From NCBI RefSeq assembly GCF_030150285.1, contig NZ_JASLGE010000078.1, positions 1 to 64,000 of the forward strand: DNA of 64,000 nucleotides, in the 5' to 3' direction. The translations under genes were made by a program, and so were the position numbers. Shown here piece by piece: positions 43,157 through 52,446 of the stretch. The stretch is from Pseudomonas sp. Lineage in GTDB: Bacteria; Pseudomonadota; Gammaproteobacteria; Pseudomonadales; Pseudomonadaceae. Position 1 is the first letter of the stretch. Every line of letters starts with the position of its first letter. A model generated the notes under the pieces. The model was not told the DNA's origin and searched no databases. It saw nothing but the letters and a program-made list of their open reading frames with translations.

Positions 43157-43195
43157 AAAAAAAACGCCAGAGCCCTTTAAATACGGGGTCTGGCG
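43157..43195 (-). terminator. Terminator of the ABC exporter gene
   Basis: On the minus strand CGCCAGACCCCG, a 9-base loop, then GGGCTCTGGCG and T8. It lies about 40 bases after the stop. Confidence 0.85.
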
Positions 43196-43233
43196 ATGTG
43201 TTTCAGGGGGGTTACAAGGGTGCTTTTTTTGAG

Positions 43234-45066
43234 TCAGTCCAGCCCGACAAATCCCCCCGTTTGATGCTGCCAGAGCCGCGCATACAACCCACCTTTTGCG
43301 AGCAGTTCGGCATGGGTGCCGGTCTCGGCCACCTGGCCGTTTTCGAGGACGACCAAACGGTCCATCCGGGCGATGGTCGACAGTCGGTGAGCGATGGCAA
43401 TCACGGTTTTGCCTTGCATCAGGGTTTCGAGACTTTCCTGAATGGCTGACTCCACTTCCGAGTCCAGCGCGGAGGTGGCCTCGTCCATGATCAAAATGGG
43501 CGCGTTCTTGAGCAGCACCCGCGCGATGGCTATGCGCTGGCGCTGCCCGCCAGACAGCTTGACGCCGCGCTCGCCCACGTGAGCATCGAACCCGGTGCGC
43601 CCTTGGGCGTCGGACAAGCGAGGAATAAACTCATCGGCACGTGCTTTGCGCACGGCTTCCCACAGTTCTTCGTCGGTGGCGTCGGGTTTGCCGTACAACA
43701 GGTTATCGCGGATTGAACGGTGCAGCAGCGAGGTGTCCTGGGTGATCATTCCGATCTTTTCACGCAGGCTTTCTTGCGTCACCTCGGCAATATTTTGACC
43801 GTCTATCAGAATTTTCCCGTTTTGCAGGTCATAAAGACGTAACAGCAGGTTAACCAGGGTGGATTTGCCCGCGCCGGAAGGCCCGATCAGGCCGATTTTC
43901 TCACCCGGTTTGATTACCAGATTGAGGTCGCTGATGATCCCGCTGTGTTTGCCGTAATGAAACTCAACGTGTTCGAAACGAACTTCACCGCGGTGCACGT
44001 CCAGGCGTTTGGCGTGCTCGCGGTCGGTGACCGACAAGGGTTGGGCGATGGTTTGCAAACCGTCCTGAACCATGCCGATATTCTCGAAAATACCGTTGAC
44101 CACCCACATGATCCAGCCGGACATATTGACGATACGGATCACCAGGCCTGTGGCCAGGGCAATGGCACCCACGGTGATCAGTGACTGGCTCCACAACCAC
44201 AAGGCCAGGCCGCTGGTGGTCACAATCAGCAGGCCGTTGAGGGTGGTGATGGTCACATCCATGCTGGTGACGAGGCGGCTGGCCAGCCGGGTTTTTTCGG
44301 TTTGTTCGATGATGGCTTCACGCGCGTACTGCTGCTCAAACTGCGTGTGGGCAAACAGCTTGAGGGTGGTGATGTTGGTGTACCCGTCGACGATTCGGCC
44401 CATCAGTTTGGAGCGCGCGTCGGACGAAACCACCGACCGTTCCTTGATTCGGGGAACGAAGTAGTACAGCGCGCCGATGTAGAAGACGATCCAGGTCAGC
44501 AGCGGGATCATCAGCCGCCAGTCCGCCTCGGCAAACAGCACCAGCGAGGTGATGGCGTAGATGATCACATGCCACAGGGCATCGACCGCCTGCACCGCGG
44601 AGTCGCGCAACGAATTGCCGGTTTGCATGATGCGTTGGGCGATACGCCCGGCGAAATCGTTCTGAAAAAAATTGAGGCTTTGCTTGAGCACGTAGCTGTG
44701 GTTTTGCCAGCGAATCAGGCTGGTCATGCCGGGGCTCAGCGTCTGGTGCACCAGCAGGTCATGCAGGCCAAAGAACACGGGCCGGATGATCAGTGCGACC
44801 ACCGCCATCCAGATTAGCTCGTTGCTGTGGAGCTTGAAAAAGTCGCTGTTGGGTGTGCCTTGGGTCAGGTCAATCAGCGTGCTCAGGTAGCTGAACAGCG
44901 AGACTTCGATCAGGGCCGCAATTAGGCCGACCACCAGCAACGCGCTAAAAATAGGCCATACCTGACGCAGGTAGTAAGCGTAAAACGCCCAGACGGTAGT
45001 CGGTGGGGAAGCGCTGGGAGGGTCGCGAAAAATATCGATCAGTTGTTCGAAGCGGCGATAAAGCAT
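43234..45066 (-). CDS. ABC exporter, fused membrane and ATPase domains
   Basis: About 610 residues: six membrane helices of the ABC transporter type 1 fold (about 35-335), then one ATPase domain with Walker A GPSGAGKST (near 400), Q-loop ITQDTS, signature LSGGQRQR, Walker B ILIMDEATSALD and the switch His in IAHRLST. It works as a homodimer and exports lipids, peptides or drugs, as MsbA/LmrA-type half transporters do; cargo unknown. ATG 45066 was taken; a GTG two codons before is equally open. Confidence 0.93.
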   Translation of the reverse strand: MLYRRFEQLIDIFRDPPSASPPTTVWAFYAYYLRQVWPIFSALLVVGLIAALIEVSLFSYLSTLIDLTQGTPNSDFFKLHSNELIWMAVVALIIRPVFFGLHDLLVHQTLSPGMTSLIRWQNHSYVLKQSLNFFQNDFAGRIAQRIMQTGNSLRDSAVQAVDALWHVIIYAITSLVLFAEADWRLMIPLLTWIVFYIGALYYFVPRIKERSVVSSDARSKLMGRIVDGYTNITTLKLFAHTQFEQQYAREAIIEQTEKTRLASRLVTSMDVTITTLNGLLIVTTSGLALWLWSQSLITVGAIALATGLVIRIVNMSGWIMWVVNGIFENIGMVQDGLQTIAQPLSVTDREHAKRLDVHRGEVRFEHVEFHYGKHSGIISDLNLVIKPGEKIGLIGPSGAGKSTLVNLLLRLYDLQNGKILIDGQNIAEVTQESLREKIGMITQDTSLLHRSIRDNLLYGKPDATDEELWEAVRKARADEFIPRLSDAQGRTGFDAHVGERGVKLSGGQRQRIAIARVLLKNAPILIMDEATSALDSEVESAIQESLETLMQGKTVIAIAHRLSTIARMDRLVVLENGQVAETGTHAELLAKGGLYARLWQHQTGGFVGLD

Positions 45067-45106
45067 GGGCACGGGTACCCGCAGCGCGGGCTCTCCTTTA
45101 AGGGTG

Positions 45107-45126
45107 TGACCGGCTTGCGCCGGTCA
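45107..45126 (-). terminator. Hairpin after ppiA
   Basis: TGACCGGC, loop TTGC, GCCGGTCA: a perfect 8-bp stem 24 bases after ppiA. No T run follows, so it may be a weak terminator or 3'-end stabiliser before the ABC exporter gene. Confidence 0.4.
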
Positions 45127-45149
45127 ACGTGTGTTGCATGACGCGGCCT

Positions 45150-45719
45150 TCAGTCCAGGCGTTTGGCAGACTTGATCATCACAGGATCCACCGGCACATT
45201 CTGCATGCCCTGTTTGGTGGTGGTTTGCGAGTTAACGATTTGATCGACCACGTCCATGCCGTTGACCACTTTGGCGAACACGGCATAACCGGCATCACGG
45301 CCCGGATCCAGGAATGCATTGTCAGCCACGTTGATAAAGAACTGGCTGGTGGCTGAGTTCGGGTTGGAGGTGCGGGCCATCGACAAGGTGCCACGCACAT
45401 TGTGCAGGCCATTGCTGGCCTCGTTCTTGATCGGGTCGCGGGTAGGCTTTTGCGCCATCTGAGGGGTGAACCCGCCGCCTTGCACCATAAAGCCCGGGAT
45501 CACACGGTGGAAAATGGTGTTGGTGTAGAAGCCGCTGTCGACGTAATCCAAAAAGTTTTTACTGCTGATCGGTGCCTTGACCGGGTCCAGTTCAATTTCA
45601 ATTTTGCCGAAACTGGTGTCCAGCAAGACATGTGGAGCCTTGCTGGCGGCAGGCGTGGCCGCCATCAGGTTGGCAGCGAAGAACAGGGCACCGGCAGCGA
45701 GAGCGATTTTTTTCAGCAT
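45150..45719 (-). CDS. ppiA: Periplasmic peptidyl-prolyl cis-trans isomerase PpiA
   Basis: A 189-residue cyclophilin with a signal peptide (about 1-20, ending NLMAATPA). The catalytic pocket is shown by FHRVIPGFMVQGG, with Arg and Phe of the family, and by SQFFINVADN; ARTSNPNSATSQFF completes it. It speeds proline isomerisation of exported proteins. Length and order fit P. aeruginosa PpiA beside the lysR-azoR pair. Confidence 0.93.
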   Translation of the reverse strand: MLKKIALAAGALFFAANLMAATPAASKAPHVLLDTSFGKIEIELDPVKAPISSKNFLDYVDSGFYTNTIFHRVIPGFMVQGGGFTPQMAQKPTRDPIKNEASNGLHNVRGTLSMARTSNPNSATSQFFINVADNAFLDPGRDAGYAVFAKVVNGMDVVDQIVNSQTTTKQGMQNVPVDPVMIKSAKRLD

Positions 45720-45875
45720 GGGTCATGGGTCCTGGAAAGTGAGGGCCGCTGCGCGGACGAACCCGCGCACGATGTATGAGGGGTAGGGCTGGCGAAGGTT
45801 TGCCAACGGTGAACCTTGGACAGGATATTAGTGATCGGTGTTCCTGCCCACTGTTGTAATTATTCCACCCTGTGT

Positions 45876-46799
45876 TCACGCTTGCAGAGGGGCCGCAAAA
45901 GGCGCATCCAGAGGCGCGGTATCAAAGGTGCGCAGCAACTCGGTCAGGATTTGCGTGGCAGGCCCCAGGGCTTTGTCCTTGTTGGCGTACAGGTAAAACT
46001 GGGGGTGACGGGTGCCGCCCTGATCCAGTGGCAGGGCTTTAAGTACGCCTTCTTTGAGTTCGCGCTCAATCATGTGCCGAGGCAGCCACGCAAAGCCCAG
46101 GCCACTGCCCACAAAAGCGGCCGCCGTGGCCAGGCTGCCGACGGTCCAGCGTTGCTCGGCTCCCAGCCAGCCCATGTCGCGGGGTTGCTGGCGGCCTGAA
46201 TCGCGAATCACGACTTGCAATTGACTTTCCAGGTCCTGAAAGTGCAATTCGCGCTGTAAACGGTGCAGTGCATGGTCAGGGTGCGCCACTGCGACAAATT
46301 CCACCTGGCTCAGTTCGGTGCCCAAATACCCGGGGATATTGAAACTGCTGATGGCCAGGTCAGCGACGCCTTCGAGTAACACCTCTTCAACGCCGGACAA
46401 CACCTCTTCACGCAGGCGCACGCGGCAGCCTCGGCTCTGCGGCATAAAGGCCGCCAGGGCGCGCACCAGCCGCGCATTGGGGTACGCGGCATCCACCACC
46501 AGGCGCACTTCGGCTTCCCAGCCCTGTTCCATATGATGGGCGAGGTCTTCGAGCTGGCTGGCCTGTTTGACCAGTTGCCGGGAGCGGCGCAGCAGTACGC
46601 CGCCCGCTTCCGTCAGCACGGCTTTACGCCCATCTATACGCAGCAAGGGCACGCCCAATTGGTCCTGCATGCGCGCCACGGTGTAACTGACAGAGGATTG
46701 CGAGCGATGCAGTATTTCTGCGGCTTGGGCGAAGCCGCCGTGGTCGACCACCGCCTGCAGGGTTCGCCATTGATCAAGGGTTACGCGGGGCGCTTTCAC
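45876..46799 (-). CDS. LysR-family transcriptional regulator
   Basis: A 307-residue LysR protein: an N-terminal winged helix-turn-helix (about 8-66, FAQAAEILHRSQSSVSYTVARMQ), a linker helix, and a periplasmic-binding-protein-like effector domain (about 90-295). It is divergent from azoR, which it very probably controls. Starts at GTG 46799. A 14-bp palindrome lies 37 bases before the start. Confidence 0.92.
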   Translation of the reverse strand: MKAPRVTLDQWRTLQAVVDHGGFAQAAEILHRSQSSVSYTVARMQDQLGVPLLRIDGRKAVLTEAGGVLLRRSRQLVKQASQLEDLAHHMEQGWEAEVRLVVDAAYPNARLVRALAAFMPQSRGCRVRLREEVLSGVEEVLLEGVADLAISSFNIPGYLGTELSQVEFVAVAHPDHALHRLQRELHFQDLESQLQVVIRDSGRQQPRDMGWLGAEQRWTVGSLATAAAFVGSGLGFAWLPRHMIERELKEGVLKALPLDQGGTRHPQFYLYANKDKALGPATQILTELLRTFDTAPLDAPFAAPLQA

Positions 46800-46835
46800 G
46801 GTGGGTTCCTCCGGGGTTTCAACGTATGGCCAGCA

Positions 46836-46849
46836 ATCATCGCGATGAT
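46836..46849. promoter_or_regulatory. 14-bp palindrome in the lysR-azoR intergenic region
   Basis: ATCATCGCGATGAT is a perfect 14-bp palindrome, 37 bases upstream of lysR and 122 before azoR. LysR regulators usually bind T-N11-A sites near their own start, so an autoregulatory site is plausible; the match to T-N11-A is not exact. Confidence 0.35.
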
Positions 46850-46971
46850 GGCACCATTAATAGCAATTATATCGATAGGTTGTAGCAATATTTTGCGCTT
46901 TTTTATCGAATCCTTGGCCTATAACCTTGTCGGCATTGCCCTACAGCCTTCACCGATGGAGATTACCTTCC

Positions 46972-47571
46972 ATGTCCAACGTTCTGATCATTGAAAGCAG
47001 TGCCCGGCAACAGGGCTCGTTCTCGCGGCAGTTGACCCGCCAATTCATGGCTCAGTGGAAGACCCTTCACCCTGACGACCCAGTGAGTATTCGAGATCTT
47101 GCTGTCAACCCGGTACCGCACCTTGACGCTGATTTGTTGGGCGGCTGGATGAAACCGCAAGCGCAACGCAGCGTGGCTGAGCAGGCGTCGCTCAAGCGCT
47201 CCAACGAACTGACCGACGAACTGCTGGCTGCCGATGTGTTGGTGCTGGCCGCGCCGATGTACAACTTCGCGATTCCCAGCACCCTCAAAGCGTGGCTGGA
47301 CCATGTTTTACGGGCCGGGGTGACGTTCAAATATACCGACACCGGGCCCCAAGGGCTGTTGGCCGAGAAGAAAGCTTACGTGCTGACGGCACGAGGGGGG
47401 CTCTACGCGGGTAGCACCCTTGACCATCAAGAGCCCTATTTGCGCCAGGTCTTGGCATTTATCGGCATTCACGACGTGACCTTCATTCATGCCGAAGGCC
47501 TGAACCTGGGGGATGAATTCCAGGAAAAGGGCCTTAATCAAGCCAGCGCCCGGCTCACTGAAGTGGCCTGA
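46972..47571 (+). CDS. azoR: FMN-dependent NADH azoreductase
   Basis: A 199-residue flavodoxin-like reductase: NVLIIESSARQQGSFS, the FMN-binding APMYNFAIPSTLKAWLD and the LTARGGLY loop. Azoreductases of this group reduce azo dyes and quinones with NADH and often answer to redox-active drugs. Order beside a divergent lysR gene is as in P. aeruginosa azoR3 (PA3223), from memory. Start at ATG 46972 (MSNVLIIESS). Confidence 0.92.
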   Translation: MSNVLIIESSARQQGSFSRQLTRQFMAQWKTLHPDDPVSIRDLAVNPVPHLDADLLGGWMKPQAQRSVAEQASLKRSNELTDELLAADVLVLAAPMYNFAIPSTLKAWLDHVLRAGVTFKYTDTGPQGLLAEKKAYVLTARGGLYAGSTLDHQEPYLRQVLAFIGIHDVTFIHAEGLNLGDEFQEKGLNQASARLTEVA

Positions 47572-47604
47572 GACGTTAATCGACAGATAATCGGCCCATG
47601 GCTT

Positions 47605-47715
47605 AATCGTTCCACTGCTCCTTCAAGCAAGCGGTTCGCGCATCGAACCTCCCTTTGCACTCCCTTCTGAGTGCTCTCGCCCGATCAGCCCTTGCGCTGG
47701 ATCGGGTTTTTTTTT
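47605..47715 (+). ncRNA. Possible small RNA or azoR 3' UTR with strong terminator
   Basis: Between azoR and the next gene, about 110 bases carry two C-rich stretches (CCTCCCTTTG and CTCCCTTCTG), which could pair with ribosome binding sites, before the terminator at 47680-47715. No -10/-35 pair is clear, so it may be only an azoR 3' UTR. RNA evidence is needed. Confidence 0.25.
47680..47715 (+). terminator. Rho-independent terminator after azoR
   Basis: CCCGATCAGC, loop CCTTGC, GCTGGATCGGG and a run of nine T. It ends transcription from the azoR side before the EamA gene. Confidence 0.88.
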
Positions 47716-47831
47716 GGCCGGGGTGCACAGGTTGATGGCGCAGCCCGATGCAAAACCGCTAAGGTCGCGTCCATTCTTGTGTTGGCGGGCCTTGTGCCGG
47801 TCAGCGGTCACGGTTTTCGGGCGAGACAGTT

Positions 47832-48692
47832 ATGGGCTACTTGTTATTTGTGACACTGATTCAGGCGTTTTCTTTCAGCCTGATTGGTGAATACCTGGCC
47901 GGTCATGTCGACAGTTACTTTGCCGTGTTGGTCCGTGTGGTGCTGGCCGGGTTGGTGTTTATCCCGCTGACGCGCTGGCGCCAGGTCGAACCCGGGTTTA
48001 TGCGCGGCATGCTGCTGATCGGTGCCTTACAGTTCGGCATTACCTATGTGTGCCTGTACTTGAGCTTTCGCGTGCTCACCGTGCCGGAAGTGCTGCTGTT
48101 TACCATTCTGACGCCGTTGCACGTGACGTTGATCGAGGATGCGCTTAACCGGCGTTTTAACCCTTGGGCGCTGGTGGCCGCGCTGGTGGCGGTGTCGGGT
48201 GCGGCGGTGATTCGTTTCGACAGCATCAGCCCGGATTTTTTCAAGGGCTTCCTGCTGCTGCAACTGGCCAACTTCACCTATGCCGCCGGTCAGGTGCTGT
48301 ACAAGCATCTGGTGGCGCGCTACCCCAGCCCATTGCCGCATTATCGGCGTTTCGGGTTCTTCTACCTCGGCGCGCTGGTCGTGGTGTTGCCGGCTTTTCT
48401 GCTGTTTGGCAAAGCTCACTTTCTGCCGGATGCGCCGGTGCAGTGGGCGGTGTTGCTGTTTCTGGGCCTGGTCTCGACGGCGTTGGGCATGTATTGGTGG
48501 AACAAGGGCGCATGCCTGGTGAACGGCGGAACGTTGGCAGTGATGAACAATTTGCATGTGCCGCTCGGCTTGCTGGTCAACCTGCTGATCTGGAATCAGC
48601 ATGAACCCTTGGGGCGTTTGTTCTTTGGCGGGCTGGTGATTCTGCTGGCCGTCTGGATCAGCCGGCTAGACCGCAGGGCTGTGACGGTCTAA
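47832..48692 (+). CDS. EamA-type carboxylate/amine transporter
   Basis: A 286-residue, ten-helix DMT-superfamily protein, with IGALQFGITYVCLYLSFR, FTILTPLHVTLIEDAL and MNNLHVPLGLLVNLLIW helices. Pseudomonas proteins of this subgroup are annotated as carboxylate/amino acid/amine transporters; the cargo is not determined. ATG 47832. Confidence 0.88.
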   Translation: MGYLLFVTLIQAFSFSLIGEYLAGHVDSYFAVLVRVVLAGLVFIPLTRWRQVEPGFMRGMLLIGALQFGITYVCLYLSFRVLTVPEVLLFTILTPLHVTLIEDALNRRFNPWALVAALVAVSGAAVIRFDSISPDFFKGFLLLQLANFTYAAGQVLYKHLVARYPSPLPHYRRFGFFYLGALVVVLPAFLLFGKAHFLPDAPVQWAVLLFLGLVSTALGMYWWNKGACLVNGGTLAVMNNLHVPLGLLVNLLIWNQHEPLGRLFFGGLVILLAVWISRLDRRAVTV

Positions 48693-48732
48693 GGTCATCC
48701 TCAGCAATCAATCGCCTAAAGGGAGAGCGGGA

Positions 48733-49293
48733 ATGACAGTCAGGGTGTTGATCTTGCCGGGCTTGTCCGATTCAGGGGCTGAGCATTGGCAATCTCACTG
48801 GGAGCAGCGCTATAGCGGGCTCAAACGGGTCAAGCAGGACGATTGGGTAACCCCCGCCTGTGCAGACTGGGTGCAGAACCTGCAAAAGGCATTCAGCAAA
48901 AGCAATCGCCCCACGGTGTTGGTTGGCCACAGCCTGGCCTGCACCCTGATTGCCCGTTGGGCCCAGCAGTATCCGCAAGAGGCCCGGCAGGTTCGGGGCG
49001 CTTTACTGGTCGCCCCCAGTGATACCGAAGCTGACAGCTACCCCACGGGAACGTCAGGGTTCACGCCCATGCCGCTCGAGCCGTTGCCGTTTGACTCCAT
49101 CACCGTGGCCAGCACCAACGACCCTTATGTCAGTGTCGCGCGTGCCACCCAGTTCAGCCAGGCGTGGGGCAGTGAACTGGTTTGGCTGGATAACGCAGGG
49201 CACATCAATGGCTCCAGCGGTATGGCCGCTTGGCCCAAAGGGATTGAGCTGCTGTTTGAGCTGACCGGAGACCCCCAGTTCAAATCTGCTTGA
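48733..49293 (+). CDS. RBBP9/YdeN-family serine hydrolase
   Basis: A 186-residue small alpha/beta hydrolase. The ILPGLSDSGAEHWQSHWE start is typical of the RBBP9/YdeN family; nucleophile Ser near 67 lies in VLVGHSLACTL, and the C-terminal ASTNDPYVSVARA and NAGHINGSSG hold Asp and His. GGGAGA lies before the ATG. Probable cytoplasmic esterase, substrate unknown. Confidence 0.9.
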   Translation: MTVRVLILPGLSDSGAEHWQSHWEQRYSGLKRVKQDDWVTPACADWVQNLQKAFSKSNRPTVLVGHSLACTLIARWAQQYPQEARQVRGALLVAPSDTEADSYPTGTSGFTPMPLEPLPFDSITVASTNDPYVSVARATQFSQAWGSELVWLDNAGHINGSSGMAAWPKGIELLFELTGDPQFKSA

Positions 49294-49314
49294 ACGGCGC
49301 ACCACTGCGTGAAT

Positions 49315-49345
49315 AAAAAAGGCCCCCGGTGCGACACCGGGGGCC
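49315..49345. terminator. Bidirectional terminator, hydrolase/channel genes
   Basis: A6 followed by GGCCCCCGGTG, loop CGA, CACCGGGGGCC and T3. It separates two convergent genes; the minus strand has the better U run. Confidence 0.85.
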
Positions 49346-49367
49346 TTTCGTGTTTTGGTGGGCGGGG

Positions 49368-50651
49368 TTATTCCTGATGCACGATCAGCGGCGATTGGCT
49401 GTTATTCAGCAGGCCGTGGCGCAAGTCATTGCCGCTCGGCTGCTGATAAACGCTGAGCCCGAATTCGGGCAGTACCGAGAGCAGGTAATCGAAAATATCG
49501 CCCTGAATCTGCTCGTATTCGGCCCACACCGTCGTGCGCGTAAAGCAATACACCTCAAGGGGCACACCCTGAGGCGTGGTTTGCATTTGGCGCACCATGC
49601 ACGTCATGTTGGGTTGAATGTCCGGGTGGCTCTTGAGGTAGGCCAGCGCGTAAGCGCGGAACGTGCCAATGTTGGTCATGCGCCGGCGATTGGCGGACAG
49701 TGCCGCAACGTTGCCCTGAGCCTCATTCCAGCTCTTGAGCTCGGCTTTTTTGCGTAGCAGGTAATCGGTCAGCAAGCGCACCTGTTCCAGGCGTTGTTCC
49801 TGCTCGTCGGTCAGGAAGCCGATGGCGGCTGCATCAATGTACAGGCTGCGCTTGATCCGCCGTCCGCCGGACTGCTGCATGCCGCGCCAGTTCTTGAACG
49901 ATTCGGACATCAGCCGCCAGGTCGGAATCGACACGATGGTTTTGTCGAAGTTTTGTACCTTGACCGTGTGCAGGGTAATGTCAATCACGTCGCCATCGGC
50001 CCCCACCTGAGGCATTTCGATCCAGTCGCCGACGCGCAGCAGGTCGTTGCTGGTCAACTGCACGCTGGCCACAAAAGACAACAGCGTGTCTTTGTAAACC
50101 AGCAAAATGACCGCCGACATTGCGCCCAGACCCGACAGCAGCAGCATGGGCGAGCGGTCGATCAGCGTGGCCACGATGATGATGGCCGAAAACACATACA
50201 GCAACATTTTGGTGAGCTGTATGTAGCCCTTGATAGGCCGGGTTTTCGCGTAATTGGTGCGCGAGTAGATATCGAGCGAGGCATCCAGCAGCGCGCTGAC
50301 GACGCGAGTCAGGACAAAAATGGTGATGGCCAGCGCGAGGTTACCCAGGAAGTGACGACCGTTGTCGCTCAGGTCTGGCACCAGGTTGCGGCCGAACTGC
50401 ACGGTCAGCGAAGGCACCATCTGCGCCAGACGGTGGAACACCTTGTGCTCATGTAAATCGTTGAACCAGTGCAAGGCGGGCTGGCGCCCGAGCATTTTGG
50501 TCACGCGCAAAATGACCAGGCGGGCCACGTGGCCGGCGATCAGCGCGATGCTCACCAGTACGATCAGGCCGAGCAGGGCAGACAGCCAAGGATGATCGTC
50601 AAGGTTGGCCCACAGGGTCTGGAGTTGCACCCAGAGTTCTTGAATATCCAT
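49368..50651 (-). CDS. Mechanosensitive channel, YbdG-like
   Basis: A 427-residue MscS-family protein. Five hydrophobic helices (about 22-48, 90-125, 147-200) lead to the pore-lining segment LGAMSAVILLVYKDTLLSF and the cytoplasmic beta domain (DWIEMPQVGADGDVIDI, TIVSIPTWRLMSESFKNW). The LDIYSRTNYAKTRPIKGYIQL segment is typical of YbdG/MscM-type channels, which open under mild hypo-osmotic shock. ATG at 50651. Confidence 0.9.
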   Translation of the reverse strand: MDIQELWVQLQTLWANLDDHPWLSALLGLIVLVSIALIAGHVARLVILRVTKMLGRQPALHWFNDLHEHKVFHRLAQMVPSLTVQFGRNLVPDLSDNGRHFLGNLALAITIFVLTRVVSALLDASLDIYSRTNYAKTRPIKGYIQLTKMLLYVFSAIIIVATLIDRSPMLLLSGLGAMSAVILLVYKDTLLSFVASVQLTSNDLLRVGDWIEMPQVGADGDVIDITLHTVKVQNFDKTIVSIPTWRLMSESFKNWRGMQQSGGRRIKRSLYIDAAAIGFLTDEQEQRLEQVRLLTDYLLRKKAELKSWNEAQGNVAALSANRRRMTNIGTFRAYALAYLKSHPDIQPNMTCMVRQMQTTPQGVPLEVYCFTRTTVWAEYEQIQGDIFDYLLSVLPEFGLSVYQQPSGNDLRHGLLNNSQSPLIVHQE

Positions 50652-50843
50652 AAGAGAAAGCGTTATCCCAAAAATAAATGGTGCAGGGATTAGAGCATTT
50701 ACCAGCGTTTAATGGGCCGCTGTAGGACTAAAGCCCTTAAAAAAACATTTGTTTCATGCCGTTCGTGCAAAGTCACTCGGCCTGCGCGCTCGAAACCGTT
50801 ACTCTATGCCGCTGATTTTTTGCATTTCTTCGAGGTAGCACCC

Positions 50844-52190
50844 GTGTTTTCCGATTTCGCCCTGCACGAACGCCTGCTTAAAGCTGTGGCCGAGCTTAAA
50901 TTTGTCGAGCCTACGCCTGTGCAAGCAGCGGCCATCCCGCTCGCGCTCGAAGGGCGTGACCTGCGGGTTACTGCTCAAACCGGGAGTGGCAAAACGGCCG
51001 CTTTCGTTCTGCCGATCCTCAATCGGCTGATTGGCCCGGCCAAAATCCGCGTCAGCATCAAGGCGTTGATCCTGTTGCCGACCCGCGAACTGGCCCAGCA
51101 GACGCTCAAGGAAGTCGAGCGCTTCTCGCAGTTTACGTTCATCAAGTCCGGCCTGATCACCGGCGGCGAAGACTTCAAGGTGCAGGCTGCCATGCTGCGC
51201 AAGGTGCCGGACATCCTCATCGGTACGCCGGGCCGCCTGCTGGAGCAACTCAATGCCGGCAACCTCGACTTGAAAGAAGTTGAAGTGCTGGTGCTCGACG
51301 AAGCCGACCGCATGCTCGACATGGGCTTCTCCGAAGACGTCCAGCGGTTGGTCGACGAGTGCCCGAACCGCCAACAAACCATGCTGTTCTCGGCCACCAC
51401 AGGCGGTTCCGGCCTGCGTGACATGATCGGCAAGGTATTGACCAACCCCGAGCACTTGCAGCTCAACCAGGTCAGCCAACTGAACGCCACCACGCGCCAG
51501 CAGATCATCACGGCTGACCACAATCAGCACAAAGAGCAGATTGTTAACTGGTTGCTGGCCAACGAGACGTATCAAAAAGCCATTGTCTTCACCAACACCC
51601 GTGCCATGGCCGACCGTATCTACGGCCGTCTGGTGGCGCAGGAGTACAAGGCGTTTGTCTTGCACGGTGAGAAGGACCAGAAAGACCGCAAGCTGGCCAT
51701 CGACCGCCTGAAGCAGGGCGGAGTGAAGATTCTGGTCGCCACTGACGTGGCAGCCCGTGGCCTGGATGTTGAAGGCCTGGACCTGGTCATCAACTTCGAC
51801 ATGCCCCGCAGCGGCGACGAATACGTTCACCGTATCGGGCGTACTGGCCGTGCCGGTAATGAAGGCCTGGCGATTTCGTTGATCTGTCACGGTGACTGGA
51901 ACCTTATGTCCAGCATTGAGCGTTACTTGAAGCAGAGCTTTGAGCGCCGCGTGATCAAGGAAGTCAAAGGCACCTACGGCGGCCCTAAAAACGTCAAGGC
52001 GTCGGGCAAAGCGGTGGGTGTGAAGAAGAAAAAGACCGACGCCAAAGGCGCCAAGAAGAAGACCGGTGCCAAGGCCCCGACAAAGCGCAAAATCGCCAAC
52101 CGCCCAAAGACCGACGCACTGTCGCTGGTCAGCAAAGACGGTATGGCACCGCTCAAACGCCGCAAGCCGCAAGCACCCGACGCTGAATAA
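50844..52190 (+). CDS. DEAD-box RNA helicase, SrmB-like
   Basis: 448 residues: Q motif near 20, Walker A AQTGSGKT (44-51), PTRELA, GTPGR, DEAD (152-155), SAT and HRIGRTGRAG. A Lys-rich basic C-terminal tail (about 375-448, VKKKKTDAKGAKKK) should bind RNA. The FDMPRSGDEYVHRIG segment and basic tail resemble SrmB, which helps 50S ribosome assembly; RhlE types are an alternative. The GTG at 50844 has GAGG 8 bases before it and gives MFSDFALHER; the frame upstream has no family similarity. Confidence 0.92.
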   Translation: MFSDFALHERLLKAVAELKFVEPTPVQAAAIPLALEGRDLRVTAQTGSGKTAAFVLPILNRLIGPAKIRVSIKALILLPTRELAQQTLKEVERFSQFTFIKSGLITGGEDFKVQAAMLRKVPDILIGTPGRLLEQLNAGNLDLKEVEVLVLDEADRMLDMGFSEDVQRLVDECPNRQQTMLFSATTGGSGLRDMIGKVLTNPEHLQLNQVSQLNATTRQQIITADHNQHKEQIVNWLLANETYQKAIVFTNTRAMADRIYGRLVAQEYKAFVLHGEKDQKDRKLAIDRLKQGGVKILVATDVAARGLDVEGLDLVINFDMPRSGDEYVHRIGRTGRAGNEGLAISLICHGDWNLMSSIERYLKQSFERRVIKEVKGTYGGPKNVKASGKAVGVKKKKTDAKGAKKKTGAKAPTKRKIANRPKTDALSLVSKDGMAPLKRRKPQAPDAE

Positions 52191-52212
52191 AGCGAGAGTG
52201 TGAGGCAAAGAA

Positions 52213-52234
52213 ACCCGGCTTAGGCCGGGTTTTT
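52213..52234 (+). terminator. Terminator after the DEAD-box helicase gene
   Basis: ACCCGGC, loop TTAG, GCCGGGT and T5, 22 bases after the stop. Confidence 0.85.
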
Positions 52235-52446
52235 GCTGTCTGGCCCGTTAGTCTTGTTGCGCTGCCAGCAACCCGCCGACACGCAGGCACACCCTGTCAG
52301 CGCCGCTCGGCGCAAAGGCTTGATCTGGGGTTTGAAGGTGTAGCAGGAGGGCGTATTTGTGCGAGGAACGCGCGAGGCGCTTTACGAGAGCCCTAGCGCT
52401 TTGTAAGGCATGCAAAGCGCTTCAGGACCGGGTACTGCGAAGGGAA

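Noticed and set aside
50799..52208. Long open frame (469 codons) opposite the DEAD-box helicase gene
   Set aside because: Same effect of GC-rich codon use; the helicase motifs are on the plus strand and the opposite frame has no domain.
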